From: Pseudomonas sp. BN411
GTDB taxonomy: Bacteria; Pseudomonadota; Gammaproteobacteria; Pseudomonadales; Pseudomonadaceae
DNA: 64,000 nucleotides
Direction of reading: 5' to 3'
Assembly: GCF_029871235.1 (NCBI RefSeq)
Contig: NZ_SSOM01000065.1
Coordinates: 124,001 to 188,000, forward strand
The translations under genes and the position numbers were made by a program. Below the pieces are notes generated by a model, which was not told the DNA's origin, made no database searches, and worked only from the letters and a program-made list of their open reading frames with translations. Below, one piece after another: positions 57,785 through 64,000 of the stretch. The number at the start of each line of letters is the position of its first letter. The stretch's first letter is position 1.

Positions 57785-58506
57785 CCAACTGGCTGAAGCC
57801 CGATTGGCCTGCGCCAGCGCGGGTGAAGGCCTGTGTCACCACCCGCGATGGTGGCTTCAGCCTGCCTCCTTTCGAGGGCCTGAACCTCGGCGGCCACGTT
57901 GGCGACGATCCACTCGCCGTCGATAGGAATCGCCAGGTGCTGACCTCTACCCTGGCGTGCCGGCCTGCCTGGCTGAGCCAGGTGCATGGCGTGCATGTCG
58001 TGCAGGCCGATCCCGGTCGCGTGGACGAAGCAGATGCCAGCTGGACTGCGGAACCCGGCGTCGCCAGCGCGGTTCTGACGGCCGACTGCCTGCCGGCGCT
58101 GTTCTGCGACCGTGCCGGTAGCAAGGTTGCGGCTGCTCACGCCGGTTGGCGTGGCCTGGCCAATGGCGTGTTGGAGGCGACCCTGGATGCGCTTGCCTTG
58201 CCGGCGGAAGAGGTGCTGGTCTGGCTCGGTCCGGCCATCGGCCCGACTGCCTTCGAGGTCGGTCCCGAGGTGCGTGAAGCCTTCATTGCCAGTCATCCCG
58301 AAGCGAGCGAGGCCTTCCAGCCCAGCGTCAACGAAGGGAAGCACATGGCCGATATCTACCAGCTGGCACGCATCCGGCTGGCCGCACGCGGCATCTACGC
58401 CGTATATGGCGGCGGCTTCTGCACCGTCAGCGATCCGCGTTTCTATTCCTATCGCCGCGCCTCTCGCACGGGCCGTTTCGCCAGCCTCGTCTGGCTGGCC
58501 GACTGA
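57781..58506 (+). CDS. pgeF: Peptidoglycan editing factor PgeF (YfiH, laccase-domain)
   Basis: A 241-residue cytoplasmic protein of the Cu-oxidase_4 (laccase domain) family. ATG 57781 overlaps the rluD stop. Conserved metal-site residues are present: His in LSQVHGVHVV, Cys in TADCLPALF and His in AAHAGWRGLANGV. In E. coli the protein removes L-Ser wrongly built into peptidoglycan stems; family members were earlier described as polyphenol oxidases and purine nucleoside phosphorylases. The rluD-pgeF(-clpB) order is conserved in gammaproteobacteria. Confidence 0.95.
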   Translation: MTNWLKPDWPAPARVKACVTTRDGGFSLPPFEGLNLGGHVGDDPLAVDRNRQVLTSTLACRPAWLSQVHGVHVVQADPGRVDEADASWTAEPGVASAVLTADCLPALFCDRAGSKVAAAHAGWRGLANGVLEATLDALALPAEEVLVWLGPAIGPTAFEVGPEVREAFIASHPEASEAFQPSVNEGKHMADIYQLARIRLAARGIYAVYGGGFCTVSDPRFYSYRRASRTGRFASLVWLAD

Positions 58507-58593
58507 GGTTTTCCACCGCTCTGGAGGCGTGAATGAATTCGTTCCCGCAGCCAGCTGTCCAGACGGCCCCATGATCCCGATCAAATCTGGAAA

Positions 58594-58622
58594 GGTTGAA
58601 TCGCACAGAATCGTCCCTATCT
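58594..58622 (+). promoter_or_regulatory. Likely heat-shock (RpoH) promoter of clpB
   Basis: GGTTGAA (-35-like, 58594-58600) and CCCTATCT (-10-like, 58615-58622) match the sigma-32 pattern CTTGAA / CCCCATnT, with 14 bases between. The clpB start is 75 bases further on. Confidence 0.55.
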
Positions 58623-58697
58623 AAGCTTCATCCCGGCGGGCTTTTCGTATCTGGTGCCGTCACCGCGCCGCCCGCTATCTGAAGGAAGGACGAACCC

Positions 58698-61262
58698 ATG
58701 CGAATAGACCGTTTGACCAGCAAACTGCAACTGGCGCTCTCCGATGCCCAGTCCCTGGCAGTTGGCCATGACCACCCGGCCATTGAACCCGTACACCTGG
58801 TACTGGCCCTGCTCGACCAGCAGGGCGGATCGATCAAGCCCCTGCTGATGCAGGTGGGCTTCGACGTGGTGGCCCTGCGTCAGGGCCTGACCCGCGAACT
58901 CGATCATCTGCCGAAGATCCAGAATCCCACCGGCGACGTGAACCTGTCCCAGGACCTGGCGCGCCTGCTCAACCAGGCTGATCGCCTGTCCCAGCAGAAG
59001 GGCGACCAGTTCATCTCCAGTGAGCTGGTGCTGCTCGCCTCGATGGACGAGAACACCCGCCTCGGCAAGCTCCTGCTCGGTCAGGGCGTGACTCGCAAGG
59101 CGCTGGAAAATGCCATCGCCAACCTGCGTGGCGGCCAGGCCGTGAACGATCCCAACATCGAAGAATCCCGCCAGGCACTGGACAAGTTCACCGTCGACCT
59201 GACCAAGCGCGCCGAGGACGGCAAGCTGGACCCGGTGATCGGCCGTGACGACGAGATCCGCCGCACCATCCAGGTCCTGCAACGCCGTACCAAGAACAAC
59301 CCCGTGCTGATCGGTGAGCCCGGCGTCGGCAAGACCGCCATCGCCGAAGGCCTGGCCCAGCGCATCGTCAACGGCGAAGTGCCTGACGGCCTGAAGGACA
59401 AGCGCCTGCTGGCCCTGGACATGGGGGCGCTGATCGCGGGTGCCAAGTTCCGTGGCGAGTTCGAAGAACGCCTGAAAGGCGTGCTCAACGAACTGTCCAA
59501 GCAGGAAGGCCGGGTCATTCTGTTCATCGACGAGCTGCACACCATGGTCGGCGCCGGCAAGGCCGAAGGCGCCATGGATGCGGGCAACATGCTCAAGCCG
59601 GCCCTGGCCCGCGGCGAGTTGCACTGCGTTGGCGCCACCACCCTGGACGAGTATCGCCAGTACATCGAGAAGGACGCCGCGCTGGAGCGCCGCTTCCAGA
59701 AGGTGCTGGTGGATGAGCCGAGTGAAGAAGACACCATCGCCATCCTGCGCGGCCTCAAGGAGCGTTATGAGGTGCACCACGGCGTGACCATCACCGACGG
59801 CGCGATCATCGCCGCGGCCAAGCTGTCACACCGTTACATCACTGACCGCCAATTGCCGGACAAGGCCATCGACCTCATTGACGAAGCGGCCAGCCGCATC
59901 CGCATGGAGATCGATTCCAAACCTGAAGCCCTGGACCGCCTCGAGCGCCGCCTGATCCAGCTGAAGATCGAGCAGGAGGCGCTGAAGAAGGAAGACGATG
60001 AAGCCGCCCTGAAGCGTTTGGAGAAGCTGAAGGAGGACATCGCCCGTCTGGAGCGCGAATACGCCGACCTGGAGGAAGTCTGGAAGTCCGAGAAGGCCGA
60101 AGTACAAGGCTCGGCGCAGATCCAGCAGAAGATCGAACAGGCGCGCCAGGACATGGAGGCTGCCCGCCGCAAGGGTGACCTGCAGCGCATGGCGGAGCTG
60201 CAGTATGGGGTGATCCCGGACCTCGAGCGCAGCCTGCAGATGGTCGACCAGCACGGCAAGACCGAGAACCAGTTGCTGCGCAACAAGGTGACCGACGAAG
60301 AGATCGCCGAAGTCGTCTCCAAGTGGACCGGCATCCCGGTGGCCAAGATGATGGAAGGCGAGCGGGAGAAGCTCCTGCACATGGAAGACGGCCTGCACAA
60401 GCGGGTCATCGGCCAGCACGAAGCAGTTGTCGCCGTTGCCAACGCGGTGCGTCGTTCCCGCGCGGGCCTGGCCGATCCGAATCGCCCGAGCGGTTCCTTC
60501 CTGTTCCTCGGCCCGACCGGCGTGGGCAAGACCGAACTGTGCAAGGCGCTGGCCGAGTTCCTCTTCGATACCGAGGAGGCACTGGTGCGCATCGACATGT
60601 CCGAGTTCATGGAGAAGCATTCCGTGGCTCGCCTGATCGGCGCTCCTCCGGGCTACGTCGGATATGAGGAAGGTGGTTACCTGACCGAAGCCGTGCGTCG
60701 CAAACCCTATTCAGTGGTGCTGATGGACGAGGTGGAAAAGGCCCATCCAGACGTATTCAACGTATTGCTCCAGGTTCTGGAAGATGGTCGTCTGACCGAC
60801 AGCCACGGCCGTACCGTGGACTTCCGCAATACGGTCGTGGTCATGACCTCCAACCTGGGTTCCGCGCAGATTCAGGAGCTTGTGGGCGACCGTGAGGCGC
60901 AGCGCGCCGCGGTGATGGATGCGGTAAGTGCGCATTTCCGTCCCGAGTTCATCAACCGGATCGACGAAGTGGTGGTGTTCGAACCCCTGGGTCGTGACCA
61001 GATAGGCGGTATTGCGGAGATCCAGCTGCAGCGTCTGCGCAAACGCCTGGCCGAGCGTGAACTGAGCCTGGAGCTGAGCCCCGAAGCTCTGGATAAGCTG
61101 ATCGCGGTTGGATACGACCCGGTCTACGGTGCGCGTCCGCTGAAGCGGGCAATCCAGCGCTGGATCGAGAACCCGTTGGCCCAGCAGATCCTGGCTGGCC
61201 AGTTCGCGCCGGGTGCCACCATTGCTGCGAGGGTTGAGGGCGACGAGATCCTCTTCAACTGA
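58698..61262 (+). CDS. clpB: ATP-dependent disaggregase ClpB
   Basis: An 854-residue hexameric AAA+ chaperone that, with DnaK, dissolves protein aggregates after heat stress. The N domain starts [18 protein letters not shown]. Two ATPase domains have Walker A GEPGVGKT and GPTGVGKTE and Walker B sites LFIDELH and VLMDEVEK. The coiled-coil middle domain (about residues 400-520) is full of Glu, Lys and Leu. No internal break is seen; an alternative internal start (ClpB80) is possible but not checked. It has a probable RpoH promoter and a strong terminator. Confidence 0.98.
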   Translation: MRIDRLTSKLQLALSDAQSLAVGHDHPAIEPVHLVLALLDQQGGSIKPLLMQVGFDVVALRQGLTRELDHLPKIQNPTGDVNLSQDLARLLNQADRLSQQKGDQFISSELVLLASMDENTRLGKLLLGQGVTRKALENAIANLRGGQAVNDPNIEESRQALDKFTVDLTKRAEDGKLDPVIGRDDEIRRTIQVLQRRTKNNPVLIGEPGVGKTAIAEGLAQRIVNGEVPDGLKDKRLLALDMGALIAGAKFRGEFEERLKGVLNELSKQEGRVILFIDELHTMVGAGKAEGAMDAGNMLKPALARGELHCVGATTLDEYRQYIEKDAALERRFQKVLVDEPSEEDTIAILRGLKERYEVHHGVTITDGAIIAAAKLSHRYITDRQLPDKAIDLIDEAASRIRMEIDSKPEALDRLERRLIQLKIEQEALKKEDDEAALKRLEKLKEDIARLEREYADLEEVWKSEKAEVQGSAQIQQKIEQARQDMEAARRKGDLQRMAELQYGVIPDLERSLQMVDQHGKTENQLLRNKVTDEEIAEVVSKWTGIPVAKMMEGEREKLLHMEDGLHKRVIGQHEAVVAVANAVRRSRAGLADPNRPSGSFLFLGPTGVGKTELCKALAEFLFDTEEALVRIDMSEFMEKHSVARLIGAPPGYVGYEEGGYLTEAVRRKPYSVVLMDEVEKAHPDVFNVLLQVLEDGRLTDSHGRTVDFRNTVVVMTSNLGSAQIQELVGDREAQRAAVMDAVSAHFRPEFINRIDEVVVFEPLGRDQIGGIAEIQLQRLRKRLAERELSLELSPEALDKLIAVGYDPVYGARPLKRAIQRWIENPLAQQILAGQFAPGATIAARVEGDEILFN

Positions 61263-61281
61263 TCGGCAGCACTCACGAAAA

Positions 61282-61304
61282 AGCCCCGCACTGCGGGGCT
61301 TTTT
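61282..61304 (+). terminator. Terminator of clpB (also usable from the opposite side)
   Basis: AGCCCCGCA / TGCGGGGCT stem with an A run before and a T run after; it separates clpB from the converging PilZ gene. Confidence 0.9.
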
Positions 61305-61321
61305 CATGTTCATCGTTTGCG

Positions 61322-61663
61322 CTATGGCGTACGAATGGACTGCAGCAGGTCTTCCAGGACGGTGGCCTGATCTTCGGCCAGGTCGATGATGTGGAAGCCC
61401 GCCCAGCAATTGCGCTGGTCCTCGGCCATACGAGTCCACAGGCAGTCCGCGCCCAGGCGGATTTCTTCGAGTCCTTCCACCCAGGTCAGGGGCACGAGCC
61501 GGCATTCCCAGACCGAGTCGGCGGCAAGCGGCAATTCGCTCAGCAGCATGAAACCGTCCATCGACAGGTCGACGATACGCCCCAGGCGCTGTCCTGAATG
61601 CAGATCGAATACTTCCAGCTGCAGCTCTGTGGCAAAGCGGCTGTGCTGGCGACGTTCTTCCAT
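61322..61663 (-). CDS. PilZ domain protein
   Basis: A 113-residue protein that is one PilZ domain. ATG 61663 is the start, with MEERRQHSRF giving the RxxxR c-di-GMP motif (Arg4, Arg5, Arg9), followed by the second motif D-x-S-x(2)-G in IVDLSMDGFML (Asp32, Ser34, Gly37). The beta-barrel pattern fits. The long frame extending further is antisense to the DUF1631 gene and is not coding. It follows the DUF1631 gene by 20 bases. Such PilZ proteins carry c-di-GMP signals to partners; which partner here is not shown. Confidence 0.92.
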   Translation of the reverse strand: MEERRQHSRFATELQLEVFDLHSGQRLGRIVDLSMDGFMLLSELPLAADSVWECRLVPLTWVEGLEEIRLGADCLWTRMAEDQRNCWAGFHIIDLAEDQATVLEDLLQSIRTP

Positions 61664-61683
61664 GGTGAACTCCTGCTGCGGGC

Positions 61684-63969
61684 TCAGGCGGTGCGGCCGG
61701 TAAAGCGTTGCAGTACCCGGTAGATGGCGCCCAGGGCGCGATCCACCAGCGGGATATTGCGTTCCGGCGGGACCAGGCGTGCCAGTCCTTGCTCCATGTC
61801 CAGGGCCAACTGGGTAATAGGCATGATTGCCACGCGCTGGCCGCTGTGGTCGACGAACATGTAATTGCGAGTGGTCGGGCTGTACCAGGACAGCTTGAGA
61901 GCCCGGGTTTCCGGCCCATCGATGAACTCGAACCAGGTGCCGAATTCTACGCCCGCCAGTTCCTTGATCAGTGCCTGCGCGCGGCTGGACAGGCTGACCG
62001 GCTGCGGGGCCTTGGCCAGCTCGGCGTCTTCTCCGAGCATCTCGCCCAGCTTGCTTTCCGGTAGCGGGCTTTCTATGCGTGCCGCCACCTGGGGCTGCTG
62101 CGACTGGACCGCATGCTGGCAGGCGACCAGATCCTGAAGAAGGCGGCGGATGCCGTCCTCGTGGTAGCCACCCAGCAGCTCCAGGCCTTTGCGCAAGTCT
62201 TCCAGCATGGGAATGCGCAGCTGCTGCAGGCGGGCCCGGCCGTTGGCGTCCAGCGGAGTGCCGCTCCAGGCCAGTTGCTCGGCGACTTCCACCGAGCGTT
62301 GCCATTCACTGCTGCGCTCGCCATGGCGGAGCAGTACGAAGACCAGCACGTCAGTCCAGGTGAGTTCGAGAAAGTGCTGCATCATGCCGGGCAGCTCGCG
62401 GTCCACCAGAAGGCGTCCCACCGTGTCGACGGCCTGCTGACGGGCTCCCAGCAGTTTGTCGCGCCCTTTGGCGGCTTCCACGGCGCGTTGCTCGCGCAGT
62501 TCCACCTTGTGCCGCAGTGTGCCGATGTAATCGTTGAACTCATCCAGCAAGCTGTCGAACAACAGCAGGTCGCCGCTGAAACCATGGACGACGCGTTCCA
62601 CGACCCAATGCATCTTCGCCAGCAGGCCGCGTTCTTCACCTTCGCTGGCGTAAAGCACGCCGGCCTGGGCCATGCTGTTGAGCAGGCGTCGGGCGGGGTG
62701 ATGGTGCTGCGTGAAGAGCGCCTTGTCCTGCAGCGCAACCTTCAGGTAGGGCGTGTGCAGGTGGGAGAGGGCGGTCTTGTAGACATCGGAGAGATTGTCG
62801 TCATCGAGGATGAAGTCGAAGAGCATTCCCACCAGGTCGATCACGTCGGCTTCGTAATCCGAGAGTTTCTGCTGGCCCGGCAGGCTGCTGTGGCTCTCCA
62901 GTTGCTGTTGCAGGTCGGCTTTCAGGCCTTCAACGCGCTGCGGCTGGCGCAGTTTGCTGGCGAGGTCCTGGGCGGACTGCTGCTGCAAGCGGTTCAGGGC
63001 TTCCAGCAATTCTGCCGCGCTGTAGGTACGCGTCGCGCCGCGTGGGGCGAAGCTCGAAATACTCGGTGTACCGCCGGGCAGTGGCGCGTCGCTGTGGTGC
63101 TGGCGGCGTTCACCCAGCAGACTGGCCAGGCCACTGAAGAGCTGGCCCGGGTCGCTGGGTGGTGCCCCGCTCAGGTCCAGGGGGCCGGGTGCCTGCGCAG
63201 CCTGTTCGGATGAGGGCTTCTGGTCGGCGGCCGGCGAAGAAGGGCTCGGTGCGCTGGCCGAGCGCTGCACACTGTACTTCAGGTTGGGCAGTATGCCGGC
63301 CTGGATCAGCCTCTGGTTGAGTGCTTCATAGATGCTGTCCAGACCGTGCATCACGTGCTGGTCGAAGAGCATATAGAGGATGGTCTTGATCCGCAGCGGG
63401 AAGGGGCAGAGTTCGAGCGCTTCGCGGAAGGCGAGTGCGACGGCCTGCGGCCCGAAGGGATTGTCGTCATCCGCCAGTTTTCGCCCGCCATTGAGTACCG
63501 CCAGGCGCTGGTCGAGGGCGAACAGGGATTGTGAACACCGCGCCTTCACCCGGCTGACCATGTTGGTGACCAGCAGGCTTTCCTCGTATTCGTCGTTCTC
63601 TATCAGTTCCAGGTTGTCAGCGTCCAACTCGCCGGCATTCGGTCCAGCCTTCAGCTTGCCGCCGAGAAAATCTTCGAAGCTCTTGGCGATACGCTGGTGG
63701 TACACGCGTTCTATTTGCGGGCGCTGCTTGCGGATATCCCGCATGCTGTCGAAGAAGAGGGCCTGGACCTGATTGTTCTCGGCCTTTTCGGCGCATTCGA
63801 AGAGGGTGTCGTCTACCTTGCCGAAAACACTGGTCATATGCTCCGCCAGCCGGTTCATCACCAGCTTGCGGCAGCTTTGTACCAAATCACCGAAGCGCGG
63901 CTGTATACCGCGGCTGGCCAGGGTCGTCACGGGGCCTGGAGGGGGTGGGGGTCGATCCTGATTGCTCAT
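61684..63969 (-). CDS. DUF1631 family protein
   Basis: A 761-residue soluble protein with no signal peptide, ATG 63969. The Pro-rich start (MSNQDRPPPPPG) is followed by the long helical DUF1631 region, interrupted at about residues 240-310 by a low-complexity Ser/Pro/Ala stretch. The C-terminal hundred residues (FGTWFEFIDGPETRALKLSWYSPTTRNYMFVDHSGQRVAIM) are beta-rich and could be a PilZ-like barrel, though the c-di-GMP Arg motif is not obvious. It sits directly upstream of the PilZ gene, 20 bases apart. Function unknown; about 30 bases to the window end upstream hold nothing. Confidence 0.85.
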   Translation of the reverse strand: MSNQDRPPPPPGPVTTLASRGIQPRFGDLVQSCRKLVMNRLAEHMTSVFGKVDDTLFECAEKAENNQVQALFFDSMRDIRKQRPQIERVYHQRIAKSFEDFLGGKLKAGPNAGELDADNLELIENDEYEESLLVTNMVSRVKARCSQSLFALDQRLAVLNGGRKLADDDNPFGPQAVALAFREALELCPFPLRIKTILYMLFDQHVMHGLDSIYEALNQRLIQAGILPNLKYSVQRSASAPSPSSPAADQKPSSEQAAQAPGPLDLSGAPPSDPGQLFSGLASLLGERRQHHSDAPLPGGTPSISSFAPRGATRTYSAAELLEALNRLQQQSAQDLASKLRQPQRVEGLKADLQQQLESHSSLPGQQKLSDYEADVIDLVGMLFDFILDDDNLSDVYKTALSHLHTPYLKVALQDKALFTQHHHPARRLLNSMAQAGVLYASEGEERGLLAKMHWVVERVVHGFSGDLLLFDSLLDEFNDYIGTLRHKVELREQRAVEAAKGRDKLLGARQQAVDTVGRLLVDRELPGMMQHFLELTWTDVLVFVLLRHGERSSEWQRSVEVAEQLAWSGTPLDANGRARLQQLRIPMLEDLRKGLELLGGYHEDGIRRLLQDLVACQHAVQSQQPQVAARIESPLPESKLGEMLGEDAELAKAPQPVSLSSRAQALIKELAGVEFGTWFEFIDGPETRALKLSWYSPTTRNYMFVDHSGQRVAIMPITQLALDMEQGLARLVPPERNIPLVDRALGAIYRVLQRFTGRTA

Positions 63970-64000
63970 AGCCGTCCTGTAGAGAGACAGGCCGCGACCA

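Overview
The window is a high-GC chromosomal segment of a Pseudomonas species. Gene order and protein features match, from memory, the Pseudomonas aeruginosa PAO1 region running from cstA (PA4606) to clpB (PA4542). Differences from that remembered order, and REP/REPIN-type repeats of the kind found in environmental pseudomonads, suggest a non-aeruginosa species. No rRNA, tRNA, CRISPR array, prophage, transposase or integrase was seen.

Layout. 1-13 kb: the end of cstA with ybdD, an orphan polyamine-type periplasmic binding protein, a repeat-rich spacer, glyA, the large c-di-GMP enzyme MorA, the ABC-F factor EttA, a small membrane protein and gdhA. 13-24 kb: a REPIN-like repeat, a small lipoprotein, rtcB, a DUF4105 protein, a DksA/TraR-like zinc protein with a Lon-like protease, small conserved genes, yqhA, fklB, a small gene under a probable Fur box, and ispB. 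24-35.6 kb: housekeeping genes rplU-rpmA-obgE-proB-creA, rpsT (reverse), murJ, and the ribF-ileS-lspA-fkpB-ispH operon.

35.6-53.8 kb is the most interesting part. Two complete minor-pilin/PilY1 cassettes lie on either side of thiO. Cassette A is fimT (reverse) and then pilE-fimU-pilV-pilW-pilX-pilY1. Cassette B is fimU-pilV-pilW-pilX-pilY1-pilE and is followed by the convergent pilR and pilS. I recall one cassette in PAO1. The two PilY1 proteins differ in their metal-binding motifs, the lone FimT carries the GRxR motif tied to DNA binding in transformation, and the PilE of cassette B has Ala instead of Gly before the prepilin cleavage site. The likely outcome is two alternative tip complexes on one type IV pilus machine, possibly one for surface sensing and one for DNA uptake or a different adhesion target. 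This is inference.

53.8-64 kb: a small zinc-binding-type membrane protein, glutamine-dependent NAD synthetase, bamD, rluD-pgeF, heat-shock clpB with a probable RpoH promoter, and a PilZ protein followed by a DUF1631 protein. MorA, PilY1 and the PilZ protein all belong to families tied to c-di-GMP control of surface behaviour.
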